Shown piece after piece: positions 8,146 to 16,535 of a stretch of 64,000 nucleotides of DNA. Origin of the DNA: Chryseobacterium soli (lineage in GTDB: Bacteria > Bacteroidota > Bacteroidia > Flavobacteriales > Weeksellaceae). The notes beneath the pieces are model-generated. The model searched no databases. It was given only the letters and a program-made list of their open reading frames with translations, and was not told the DNA's origin. Position 1 is the first letter of the stretch; every line of letters begins with the position of its first letter. The translations under genes were made by a program, and so were the position numbers. The DNA is taken from the NCBI RefSeq assembly GCF_000737705.1, contig NZ_JPRH01000008.1, positions 1 to 64,000 on the forward strand. Direction: 5' to 3'.

Positions 8146-9018
8146 TTAATCTTCGAAAGTTATATAGTCACACTCAATTCTTACGTTTCTGATTTTCAGT
8201 ACCTGACCGCCAGTATAAACATCCTGATTGTTTTGCCCGGCATATAAGTAGCCTGTCGTTAAAAGATTACCATTATCTTCATCATAGACCCTGCATTCTA
8301 TGGACTGAGCGATGTTGCCAAGGTCAGCTCTATAGAATATGGACAGATCATCCCACAGATCATAATGACTGGTGACCATATCTTCAGTGGTGTAGTCATC
8401 ACTCCAGTTAATTGTAGACACCCTGTATTGAATAGATTCTTTAGTTTTATTGACAAGTTTAATACTTGTATTTATCACACTTATTTTTTGTCCGAATTCC
8501 TGTTTATTTATTTGCATCTGAAAGTTTTTAGCATCCCCCGCCAGCGTTCCAAATTTAAATCCGTCAGGAATCGCAGGCAGATTATTCCCGAACATTCTTG
8601 CAATAGGATATTGTGATGGTATATAGGAACTCATAACATAGTACTCGTTTTCTTCCAATCCTTCTGCTGAGAATTCTTTTGCCTGAATGGTATACGGCCT
8701 ATTTCCAAAGAAGTATCTTTTTTCTTCCGGATAGTTGTCTCTTCTGCCCAATGTAATCACCTGATCTTCTCTGTCTTTTGAACTTATAACAATCGGGAAT
8801 TCTTGATCTTTAATATTACCCGATAGATTATAGGAAATGAATCCGTTTTCAATAGATGCCAAATTATTGGCAAGAGCTACCATTTCGTCATTGGTCAGAA
8901 TATCTGCTTTATGTCTTAGAGAATCTACCAAATCCGAAAATTGGCTTTGTGTGGGATATTTACCTTTTTCAAAATATGTTTTTAACTTCTCTCTTGTAGC
9001 TAATTTATTTTCTTCCAT
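8146..9018 (-). CDS. eCIS fibre-like protein with shared anchor, paralogue 2
   Basis: This 290-residue protein is a full-length paralogue of the preceding downstream gene: same anchor (LKTYFEKGKYPTQSQFSDLV), same NNLPAIPDGFKFGTLAG block, same RNVRIECDY end. The middle (about 165-230) differs most, which is what diversifying binding surfaces would show. The two genes probably arose by tandem duplication. Two tandem copies of the intergenic element lie upstream, the nearer one with its GAATTTTG box about 70 bp before this ATG, the same distance as in front of the 425-residue fibre gene. No domain family is recognised. Confidence 0.7.
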   Translation of the reverse strand: MEENKLATREKLKTYFEKGKYPTQSQFSDLVDSLRHKADILTNDEMVALANNLASIENGFISYNLSGNIKDQEFPIVISSKDREDQVITLGRRDNYPEEKRYFFGNRPYTIQAKEFSAEGLEENEYYVMSSYIPSQYPIARMFGNNLPAIPDGFKFGTLAGDAKNFQMQINKQEFGQKISVINTSIKLVNKTKESIQYRVSTINWSDDYTTEDMVTSHYDLWDDLSIFYRADLGNIAQSIECRVYDEDNGNLLTTGYLYAGQNNQDVYTGGQVLKIRNVRIECDYITFED

Positions 9019-9088
9019 AGTACTTTATTATTCTTTACGACTTATATTCTTAGTATCATTAATTGCTTTTGGGAATTATGATGTAAAG

Positions 9089-9153
9089 CCAAAATTCCTC
9101 TTTTTATTGTTTCTGTAAAAGTTTTGTGATCTCTTTATTCTGTAGTTGCAGGA
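9089..9153 (-). repeat. Fibre-block intergenic element, copy B
   Basis: CCAAAATTC, a T-rich spacer, AAAAGTTTT and CTGTAGTTGCAG occur in the same order and orientation as in the other copies. It lies 71 bp upstream of the 290-residue fibre gene start and 112 bp from copy C, forming a tandem pair in the 334-bp gap. Confidence 0.7.
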
Positions 9154-9200
9154 GCCTTTATTTTTTGAGAACAGGATGGTTAGCTCTTTTATTTCGAAGC

Positions 9201-9266
9201 CCAAAATTCATTCTTTTTTCATTCCTGTGAAAGTTTTTGGTATGCTCGGTTCTGTAGTTGCAGTAA
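9201..9266 (-). repeat. Fibre-block intergenic element, copy C
   Basis: CCAAAATTCATTCTTTTTTC, then GAAAGTTTTT and CTGTAGTTGCAGTAACCTT. It is the second of the tandem pair in the gap between the 290- and 425-residue fibre genes, and it is the closest match to copy D. Confidence 0.7.
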
Positions 9267-9352
9267 CCTTCATTTCAGAATGAGATGATTTTTCACTGAA
9301 AAGCAGCTTCTATAAGACAGCAAAAATGAAGTATCAAAATGAATTTGGTTTT

Positions 9353-10630
9353 TTATAACCGAATTGGGGTATCTGTAGCCTTAGTATATTCCAGGATGAT
9401 ATGAAGTGACCAGTCAGCCTTTTGACCATTGATTTGTACAAAATCTAATAAAGAATCAGCATGGTTAAAATTAACAGATAAAGTTTCAGCATTTGCTATA
9501 TTATAACTGTGAGTACCAATTCTTGCTGTACCATTTATAAAAACATGTTCTATATTTAATGTTTCTAATTCTATTGATTTACCGGGTTCCGTTTCTGAAA
9601 TATTATCTATGATTAAACTTCTGTAAATTGGCTTTTTATACTCACTATCAATCTGAAAATAATTACCTGTTAAAGTTTCATTACAATAAATATTAGAATT
9701 TGTTTTTTCCTCCAGCCCGAATGTTCCGTCCGGTTTAGCAACGATGCTTTTGGTAAACGTAGAATCAGCCTGTGGAAGTCTGTGAACTTTTAGTGAAGAG
9801 TCAAAGTCTAAAGTTCTTTCTACAAAATCTCCGCCTATAAGAGGAAGTGTGGTGTTATGGTTTAATACTGCTTCTGATGAATGGATAACTAATTTATTAT
9901 TTGTTTCACCGCCTATGGGAGCATTTGCCCCAATGGTAACATTATTATGGCCTTTTAGATTATTCGGTAAATCTGTGGTGTAGCCTGATCTGAATCCTAA
10001 AAAAGTATTATAATTGTAGTCCTGGGTATGCAGAGTTCCACCATCCACAAATCCGGAATGGCTACCTAAGGCCGTGTTACCATACCCGCCTATAAAGTTA
10101 CTCATCGCAACCCGACCGACAGCGGTATTATTAGTACCTGAAACAAAATAATACATACTGGCCTGGCCTACTACAACATTCCAATACCCTTCTTTCAAAG
10201 CATTCATTGAAGCAGATCCTACCACGGTATTTCTGATACCGGTCGTAAGTTTCCATAATGCATGATTTCCCAAGGCTACATTTTCACTTCCGGTAGTAAT
10301 TTCCTGCAAAGCTCCGAAACCCAATGACTGATTATAAATTCCTGTATGATCCGGATTCATATTTCCAAACCACTGAGACCAGGTTTTTGGGTTGAACCTT
10401 AATTCAACTCTAGTAGAAGGCGTTGTTCCGCTTTGAAAAAATTTAATCCCTTGTTCAGGAATCTTATTATCTCTATTAACAACAGTTGCCAATGTTTCCT
10501 GTGACTCTATATTTTCTTCTTTATGCCAATAGGAATCTATAAAATCTGAAAATTGACTTTGGGTAGGATATTTTCCTGTTTCAAAATAGGTTTTCAACTC
10601 ATCTTTTGTGGTTATTTCTTTTTTTTCCAT
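9353..10630 (-). CDS. eCIS fibre protein with YadA-like head repeats
   Basis: This 425-residue protein has an anchor at about 6-38 (LKTYFETGKYPTQSQFSDFI, then YWHKEE), a linker with ETLATVVNRDN that also occurs in the 746-residue fibre, and head-type repeats at about 95-225 (NVALGNHAL, NTVVGSASM, NVVVGQASM, NTAVGRVAM, NTALGSHSG). A shared block VAKPDGTFGLEEK follows at about 305, then a private C-terminal domain (about 315-425) with no recognised family. The mix of shared and private blocks indicates domain shuffling among fibres. The likely role is host or target binding on the injection system. Its upstream gap carries copy D of the repeat element. Confidence 0.8.
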   Translation of the reverse strand: MEKKEITTKDELKTYFETGKYPTQSQFSDFIDSYWHKEENIESQETLATVVNRDNKIPEQGIKFFQSGTTPSTRVELRFNPKTWSQWFGNMNPDHTGIYNQSLGFGALQEITTGSENVALGNHALWKLTTGIRNTVVGSASMNALKEGYWNVVVGQASMYYFVSGTNNTAVGRVAMSNFIGGYGNTALGSHSGFVDGGTLHTQDYNYNTFLGFRSGYTTDLPNNLKGHNNVTIGANAPIGGETNNKLVIHSSEAVLNHNTTLPLIGGDFVERTLDFDSSLKVHRLPQADSTFTKSIVAKPDGTFGLEEKTNSNIYCNETLTGNYFQIDSEYKKPIYRSLIIDNISETEPGKSIELETLNIEHVFINGTARIGTHSYNIANAETLSVNFNHADSLLDFVQINGQKADWSLHIILEYTKATDTPIRL

Positions 10631-10701
10631 ACTACTTTACTATTTGTAACTGCTTATATTTTTAACGTAATTGATTTTTAAATCCTATTTTATTTTAAAG
10701 T

Positions 10702-10767
10702 CCAAAATTCATTATTTTTTCATTCTTATTAAAGTTTTTTACCCCCTATAGTCTGTAGTTGCAGTTA
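10702..10767 (-). repeat. Fibre-block intergenic element, copy D
   Basis: CCAAAATTCATTATTTTTTC, then AAAGTTTTTT and CTGTAGTTGCAGTTAA. It lies 72 bp before the ATG of the 425-residue fibre gene and just downstream of the terminator that ends the preceding transcript. That placement favours a promoter or activator role for the element. Confidence 0.7.
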
Positions 10768-10842
10768 ATTAGCATAGCTTAATGAAATGAATGATATCTA
10801 TTTAATATGGGATAGTATACTCAGAACTTTATGCTTATAAAA

Positions 10843-10882
10843 AAGGTAAGGCTCGGATTATAAAATCCAAGCCTTACCCTTT
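10843..10882 (-). terminator. Strong intrinsic terminator after the repeat-protein gene
   Basis: Stem GGTAAGGCT (10845-10853) / AGCCTTACC (10870-10878), extended inwards by GGAT/ATCC across one mismatch, with a TATAAA loop. On the minus strand the stem is followed by a T-run (complement of ATAAAAAA). It isolates the downstream fibre gene, which therefore needs its own promoter. Confidence 0.85.
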
Positions 10883-10929
10883 TAACCTATATCCTCAATG
10901 GGATTATTTATTCTATATAGAACTGATAA

Positions 10930-11340
10930 TTATTCTACTTTAAAGAAGAAGAAAGCCACCGCTGCCCATTCTTTTTTAATTCCGCTCGCATACCCAATAG
11001 TACCGTGACTGCTGTTTTCTACCGTTCCATTGTCTTTGATATACCCGATAGTGCCGTGACTGCTGTTTTCTACGGTACCGTCTTTTTTTACATACCCTAC
11101 CGTGGAACTGCTTTTGTTTTCTATCGTACCATCGCTCTTGATATAACCAATAGTGCCATGGCTTTTATTTTCAATAGTTCCATCGTTTTTAATGTAGCCT
11201 ACTGTTGCATGGCTCTTGTTTTCTATGGTACCATCACTCTTGATATACCCTACGGTACTGTGACTTCCAGATTCAATGGTTTGTGCACTTACAAGGGAAA
11301 GACTGAAGAGGAAGGAGCAAATGAATAGTGTTTTTTTCAT
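10930..11340 (-). CDS. Secreted 16-residue-repeat protein
   Basis: This 136-residue protein has a Sec signal peptide (MKKTLFICS...SLVSAQ, cleaved after about residue 19). About six tandem 16-residue repeats of the form S-H-G-T-I-G-Y-I-K-x-D-G-T-I-E-N follow, ending with IGYASGIKKEWA and a hydrophobic AAVAFFFF tail. The regular G-Y and D-G-T spacing implies a beta-solenoid or beta-hairpin stack. The gene has a terminator on each side and so is a single transcription unit inside the eCIS accessory block. The function is unknown; a cell-surface role is possible. The repeats are nearly identical at DNA level, so copy number may vary. Confidence 0.75.
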   Translation of the reverse strand: MKKTLFICSFLFSLSLVSAQTIESGSHSTVGYIKSDGTIENKSHATVGYIKNDGTIENKSHGTIGYIKSDGTIENKSSSTVGYVKKDGTVENSSHGTIGYIKDNGTVENSSHGTIGYASGIKKEWAAVAFFFFKVE

Positions 11341-11413
11341 GGGATAGATTTTTGATGGGTTATTGTTTTTGGTTTATTTATTTTTGCCAAAATATAGCGA
11401 GTTTTTTGGAAAT

Positions 11414-11447
11414 AAAAAAGCGAAACTTCTAATAGAAATTTCGCTTT
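11414..11447 (-). terminator. Intrinsic terminator after the LRR gene
   Basis: Outer stem AAAGCGAAA / TTTCGCTTT (11417-11425 / 11439-11447) with an inner TTCT/AGAA extension. On the minus strand it is followed by TTTTTTATTT. It closes the cargo-LRR transcript. Confidence 0.8.
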
Positions 11448-11494
11448 AAAAGCTTTTTAATTATTTATCTTTCGAATACTATTGTAAACAAAGA

Positions 11495-12556
11495 TTATTC
11501 AAAAATATCTCTGGGGCCACGATATAACGTTGTAGGATAACGATAGTCTTTGTTATAATTAATCTTAACATTTTTTGGTGCTATAGCTTCAATCTTGTCA
11601 AGATCCTTAATACCACGTATGTATATCTGGCATTCTGAAACCAAATTATTAAAAAATGTAGTATCAAAATAGCTAACATCTCTACTAGGTTCCAACAATA
11701 AAAGCTCAAGATGTATAAGGCTGTCCAAATTCTCAACTTTATTTACTTGATTTTCATTAAGACTCAACCATTTTAAATTGGTTAAATTGTCTAATCCTTC
11801 TATTTTTGAAATTTGATTAAAATTTAAATCTAGAACTTCTAACCCAGTCATGTTTTCCAAGCCCTCAATCCGTTTTATACGACCTGTAGAGATGAAAAAT
11901 TCTTTAAGATTTTTTAATGATTCCAATCCTTCAATTTTTTCTACAAAAGTTCCATCCAATTTAAGGCTTTCCAAATTTGGGAATTGCTCCAAATGTTCTA
12001 TTTTTTCTATTTTAATTCCTTCTATATTCAATGAACTAATATTTTTATTTGCACTGACTTTTTTAATACTATCAATTTGACTATAAGATGCATCTAAGTG
12101 ATACAAGGATGTTAGACCTTCTAAATTTTTCACCTCATAAAGACGGTCACTTCCACCAATCAGTAACATCTCCAAATTAGTAAGGTAACCAAGAAATGAA
12201 GTATCTTTAAGATTTGTACCTCTTAAATCCAGTTTTTTTAGATTTTTCAAATAGCTCAAATATCCCAATGTTGATCCATGTAAATTATTAAGACGTAAAC
12301 TTAGTTTTTCTAATCGAGTAAATGATTTTAATGCCCTCAAGTTTTTGACATGGCAGCCTATGACAGCTAAATTAACTACACTTTCGGCTATGGGCAATAA
12401 GACATCAAGTTCTTTTAAATTGACTTGTCGTAAAAATAATGTTTTAACATTTCCATCTTCATCAACATCATAATAATTTTTTGCTTTGATGTGTTTATTA
12501 GAAAGGATGATTTGAGTATCAAACTCTTTTTCTATTTTTTTTATAAAATCTGTCAT
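11495..12556 (-). CDS. Leucine-rich-repeat protein, possible immunity partner
   Basis: This 353-residue cytosolic protein (no signal, no membrane helix) contains about ten LRRs of the 21-23-residue internalin type from about residue 60 to 295 (L..L..L.L..N.I..I..L). A short N-terminal domain and a C-terminal cap precede and follow. It starts 4 bp after the stop of the 1219-residue cargo candidate and shares its terminator, so the two are co-transcribed. A small cytosolic protein fixed behind a large modular toxin-like gene is the usual place for an immunity protein, and LRR scaffolds are good binders. The DNA is more AT-rich than neighbouring genes, suggesting separate acquisition. Immunity is inference. 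Confidence 0.75.
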   Translation of the reverse strand: MTDFIKKIEKEFDTQIILSNKHIKAKNYYDVDEDGNVKTLFLRQVNLKELDVLLPIAESVVNLAVIGCHVKNLRALKSFTRLEKLSLRLNNLHGSTLGYLSYLKNLKKLDLRGTNLKDTSFLGYLTNLEMLLIGGSDRLYEVKNLEGLTSLYHLDASYSQIDSIKKVSANKNISSLNIEGIKIEKIEHLEQFPNLESLKLDGTFVEKIEGLESLKNLKEFFISTGRIKRIEGLENMTGLEVLDLNFNQISKIEGLDNLTNLKWLSLNENQVNKVENLDSLIHLELLLLEPSRDVSYFDTTFFNNLVSECQIYIRGIKDLDKIEAIAPKNVKINYNKDYRYPTTLYRGPRDIFE

Positions 12557-12560
12557 AATC

Positions 12561-15500
12561 TTATTTTCTTTTTCTACCTTTTGTAATTGAACCTCTTCCT
12601 TGTTGATATTTTATTAAATCTACAAATTTGTCTTCGTTCTCTGCTCCTTCAGGTTTATGTTTTATATCTGACATTAATTTCTCTTTTAAAATAAACATTG
12701 CAAATGAAAAACAATCTACAACCCCGTAAGAATATTCCAATACTTCCCAATCTTCTTTGTAACTAAGTAGCTTTGAGTCTGCAAAATCAACAATATTTGC
12801 AATATTTTTTGGATTAGCGTTTAGAATTATATAATTATTCACAAAATCTTTACCTATCATTCCTGCAGCTTCTACATTAACAATTCCATTATCCGGATAC
12901 AATGCTCGTACCTCTACATCAGTACCAGTTCCTCTAAGATCAAACATTACTCCTTTTGGTAAGACTGCTCTAAAATGATGTGGATTGGTTTCTCTAATCA
13001 TAGCTACTTGGTTGGATTTTAGCGGAATTTCTTCACCATCTTTTATTCTTAATACTGTGCTTTTCCCCCTTGGGTTAATCTCACCAAATATATAAACCCA
13101 TTTTCCAGTTTTGTCTATTTTTTCTGTAACAATTTTTAATTCTTTTAGTTCATAAGTCTGTTTTATATTTTCTAAACGCTTCTCTCTCTCTTTTGAAGTT
13201 AAACTATCATCTTTTAACAGTTGTACACCTTCTCTTATCCCTTCATCTAAATCCCTTTTCTTTTCTTCAGTAGTACGAAGGTCTTCTCCCTTTTTCTCCT
13301 TCTTATCTTTCTTGTCGCCAATACCAATCTTCCCAAGCAATCCTTTAGCCTTACCTTTCACAAAGTTCCAGAACTTGACAATTGCATTTTTGATACGCTG
13401 ACGTATCTTTTGGATTACGCCAACCACTTTGTCTGCCAATCCGCCAAGACCTGCTAATGATGCTAAAAAGCCAATCACTACAGGAATTGCTCTTCCTAAT
13501 GCATTTTCTATCGCTTTCGCTACTGCCCCTACATTTCCGCTGGCAATAGCTTTGATACCTTCCGTAAAGGCTTTCACCAGTTCCATGATCTGGGCTGCCT
13601 TCTGAACAAAGAATTTCACCAAATCGATAATCATCATTGCCGCTTTTACAAACGCTCCTGCCGGAGTAAGTAAGCCCATGATAAATTTGATTCCTGCCTG
13701 TATCGCCTGCGTTTTGATGATATCGATAATGGTATCCATTACCGTAGCTTTAATATCAGCAAACTGTTCTTTTACATGTTCCCAAAGTCCGGCAAAACCT
13801 TCTTTCTGAACCATCTTCACCATCGCAAAACTTTCTTCAAGGGTCTTCATCGCAGGTTCTCCCAGTACGTTAGCTCCGATATCCCTGATGTCATTCCAGG
13901 TTAAACCAAGCATCTGTGAACTGATGGAGAAAATCCCTTTTAGTGAGAATATATCTTCCGGCATCGTGAAAGAAATATTTTTCATCGCTCCGGTCAGCCA
14001 TCCGAAGAAACCTGTTTTAAGATGTGTCCAAATGTTGGTTCCGAAATTAGTAAATCCTTGCGAAACTCCAGCAATAAGATTAGATAAAAATCCAATCGGG
14101 TCTGCAACAATTGCCATTACCGCACTTGCTGCTCCGGAAAGTAACTCGGTAAGCGTTTTGCGGATCTCCTGTATTGTTTTCCAGACTCCTGCTGTTGCTT
14201 CTTCTAAAGATGATAAGAATCCACTATTCCGTTTTTTAATATCAACAATCAGTTCATCAACTTCCTTCAATGCGGTATTGTACTTAACGGTCAATGAGTC
14301 GATCAATGAAGATTCTTTATCACTGATAGAACTTTCAAGCTCTTTAAACTGTCCCTGAATAGCATCAATATCTCCTTTGATGGCTTTTCTGACATCGGCA
14401 GGAAGATTTTTAATAAAAGAAACTACTTTCTGACGTCCGGAAGTAATGGTGGCTTTCGCATTATTCAATCGTTTAGTTACAAGATCTGCAATTACCACAA
14501 TAACACTCTCCATTGCTTTCGTGAAATTAACCCTTCCCTGCTTATAATATATATCTACTTCATCCGGTAATTTTCTGTTTACAGCATCTTTTATACGTTT
14601 ACCATAGCCACGTACGTCATACCATTCCCCGTAACGTTTTGCTTTGTATGCTTCTAATTTTCGGGTTACTTCTTTTTCAAAAGCATCTTTGGCTTTTTTA
14701 GCTCCATCATCAAATAACTGGGTCACTTTAGTTTCCAGATCATTCAGCTCGCCATCTACAGATTTTTTCGTATCTGTATAAATCTGGTTCAACTGACTGA
14801 CCACTTCCTGATGTTTACCTGTATTTTTCTCACCGGCTTTTTGTTGTTTACCGGTTACACCATCGAGCATTTCTTTTCTGCTGTGGTGCATTCCTTCCAT
14901 CGTGCTGTTGGTTTTGCTTTGCGCTGCCTGCTTAGAAGCTTCCAGCTTTTTGCTTTCTGCAGTTTTAAATTCTTTAGGCGCATTTTCCGCATTTGCTTTG
15001 GCTGCTTTTTTAGCATTAAGGGCATTGATGAAATCAGGCTCGTTTGAGTTGGCCAGCTGCTCATCGGTGATATTATTTTTAGCAAATTGCTGTTCAACCG
15101 CTTTATAACTTTTAGTAATCGGTTCACTCAGCTCAGAATCACCTCGTTTAGGAGGCATTGCATCCGCAGCTTTTATATTGACTTTTGAACCTATTTTCGG
15201 ATCAGGGAGTGCTGTTGCCATACGCTGTGCAATTTTAGCCTCATTCGGTTCCTGCTTAGCAACGGCTTCAATACCGCCTGTTACATTATTTTTGGATACC
15301 ACCACATCTCCTTTAATAGATTTGTTGACTGCATCAATATTATTACGGCTTTCAAAATTATCAGCGTCTCTTTCGCTTACCGGTAATCTCACGCTGTTGA
15401 TTCTAGTCATCAATTTAGCCTTGAAATCAGCAGCTTTGAAAGGACTTGCTTTTTGCTGATCTAGCTGCTCTACCTTCTGACCTCTTGCTTTGGATTTTCG

Positions 15501-16220
15501 TTCTCCGGCAGGGACAGCTGCCGCTGCATTGGCATGAGATTCGGCTTTTTCTTTAGTAGTATGGGTTCGCTTTGCTTTAGCCGTACTTTTAACCAGACCA
15601 ACAATTTGATTAAATTGAGGATCACTATTCGCACTGGCTGGTGTAGTTCTCGCTCCGGCATCTTCCTGCTCACCGGGTAAAACAAATTCTGCACTCATAT
15701 CAGATGCTACAACAGATTCCTGAATAGCCTGCCCTTCTACAGAAGCAACAGATTCTGCTATTTCCGGAGTTGCCGTTTCAGAATTATCTTTGCTACTCTG
15801 AGCCATAACAGCTTGTTCCTGCACGGTCTTAGGCACATAAGTTCCGGATTTAAGATCATGGTAGTCACGTACCTGATCAACATTCAAGGTGGTCATATAC
15901 CCTTTCTCTACCTCTTTGGTCTCGGGATGATTAATATCTCCGGTTTGCGACAAACTCTCTTGAAGTTTGCCATACATGATTTCAGAGCCCTGCCCGTAAA
16001 GGGTTTGCGGACTATGAACGGCTGCAGTGGTATTATTAAGATTAAGCCGGTTGCTGTTTGGATTGGCTAATCCAGCATTAACGATAGAGTCTCCAGACTT
16101 TTGTGTACTGACAATTTCTACCTCGGATAGAGGTACCACCACCGACTCTTTCTGCCTTTGATTTTTGCTCTGGCCGTGGTTGGATTTGCTGTCTTTTTCT
16201 ACAGGATTTGCTGTTTTCAT
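12561..16220 (-). CDS. Large modular eCIS cargo/toxin candidate
   Basis: This is a 1219-residue protein. Residues 1 to about 430 are low-complexity and polar. About 430-740 is helical and coiled-coil-like. About 740-960 is a helical region with several amphipathic or hydrophobic stretches, including IPVVIGFLASLAGLGGLADK, the kind of scaffold seen in eCIS-associated multidomain effectors. A Lys-rich hinge (about 965-985) leads to a separate C-terminal domain of about 230 residues. That domain has PHHFRA and GVVDCFSFA (Asp1169-Cys1170 at a helix start), which resembles papain-fold or NlpC-like cysteine enzymes, but I cannot assign a family. It lacks a signal peptide, as expected for tube-loaded cargo. 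A tape-measure role is less likely, since a dedicated one exists at 44.2 kb. Confidence 0.65.
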   Translation of the reverse strand: MKTANPVEKDSKSNHGQSKNQRQKESVVVPLSEVEIVSTQKSGDSIVNAGLANPNSNRLNLNNTTAAVHSPQTLYGQGSEIMYGKLQESLSQTGDINHPETKEVEKGYMTTLNVDQVRDYHDLKSGTYVPKTVQEQAVMAQSSKDNSETATPEIAESVASVEGQAIQESVVASDMSAEFVLPGEQEDAGARTTPASANSDPQFNQIVGLVKSTAKAKRTHTTKEKAESHANAAAAVPAGERKSKARGQKVEQLDQQKASPFKAADFKAKLMTRINSVRLPVSERDADNFESRNNIDAVNKSIKGDVVVSKNNVTGGIEAVAKQEPNEAKIAQRMATALPDPKIGSKVNIKAADAMPPKRGDSELSEPITKSYKAVEQQFAKNNITDEQLANSNEPDFINALNAKKAAKANAENAPKEFKTAESKKLEASKQAAQSKTNSTMEGMHHSRKEMLDGVTGKQQKAGEKNTGKHQEVVSQLNQIYTDTKKSVDGELNDLETKVTQLFDDGAKKAKDAFEKEVTRKLEAYKAKRYGEWYDVRGYGKRIKDAVNRKLPDEVDIYYKQGRVNFTKAMESVIVVIADLVTKRLNNAKATITSGRQKVVSFIKNLPADVRKAIKGDIDAIQGQFKELESSISDKESSLIDSLTVKYNTALKEVDELIVDIKKRNSGFLSSLEEATAGVWKTIQEIRKTLTELLSGAASAVMAIVADPIGFLSNLIAGVSQGFTNFGTNIWTHLKTGFFGWLTGAMKNISFTMPEDIFSLKGIFSISSQMLGLTWNDIRDIGANVLGEPAMKTLEESFAMVKMVQKEGFAGLWEHVKEQFADIKATVMDTIIDIIKTQAIQAGIKFIMGLLTPAGAFVKAAMMIIDLVKFFVQKAAQIMELVKAFTEGIKAIASGNVGAVAKAIENALGRAIPVVIGFLASLAGLGGLADKVVGVIQKIRQRIKNAIVKFWNFVKGKAKGLLGKIGIGDKKDKKEKKGEDLRTTEEKKRDLDEGIREGVQLLKDDSLTSKEREKRLENIKQTYELKELKIVTEKIDKTGKWVYIFGEINPRGKSTVLRIKDGEEIPLKSNQVAMIRETNPHHFRAVLPKGVMFDLRGTGTDVEVRALYPDNGIVNVEAAGMIGKDFVNNYIILNANPKNIANIVDFADSKLLSYKEDWEVLEYSYGVVDCFSFAMFILKEKLMSDIKHKPEGAENEDKFVDLIKYQQGRGSITKGRKRK

Positions 16221-16446
16221 TGACTTAGTTTTTTATTTGATATTGAGTTAGAAGGCATATAAAAACGCAATTGATACCATTGCGCCTTATATCCCTGTAG
16301 GATCTGGAAAATCAGATCGTGTATGGTGGATTTTTCAAGAATGTAAATAACCCAGAAGTGATGTCCGGTTTTGTGATGAGAAACAGGTAATACCGGTTCA
16401 CTTCCAGGTTTTACTCTCTTGTTTTTTGAGTTTTCAGGGTTATAGG

Positions 16447-16513
16447 TTCAAAATTCACTCTTTTCCGGGAGAATTATCTGTTTTTTAAGTGATGGATTCT
16501 GTAGCTGCAGTAA
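16447..16513 (-). repeat. Fibre-block intergenic element, copy E
   Basis: TTCAAAATTCACTCTTTTCC, then TTTTTTAAG and CTGTAGCTGCAGTAA. It is the most divergent copy, with a near-perfect CTG(T/C)AGCTGCAG palindrome. It lies 227 bp upstream of the cargo gene and 22 bp beyond the holin-like stop. The rest of the 315-bp gap shows nothing recognised. Confidence 0.65.
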
Positions 16514-16535
16514 AGAATTGTCCTTACTTGATTTT

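Noticed and set aside
4520..10630. Diversity-generating retroelement acting on fibres
   Set aside because: No reverse transcriptase and no template/variable repeat pair with adenine-specific differences was seen.
12561..16220. Tape-measure protein assignment for the 1219-residue gene
   Set aside because: A dedicated CIS tape-measure protein is at 44203-45648; the separable C-terminal domain and the coupled LRR gene fit a cargo better.
4442..16513. Invertible fibre switch of the Gin/Cin type
   Set aside because: All copies of the repeated element are in direct orientation and no serine or tyrosine recombinase gene is in the window, so inversion is not expected.
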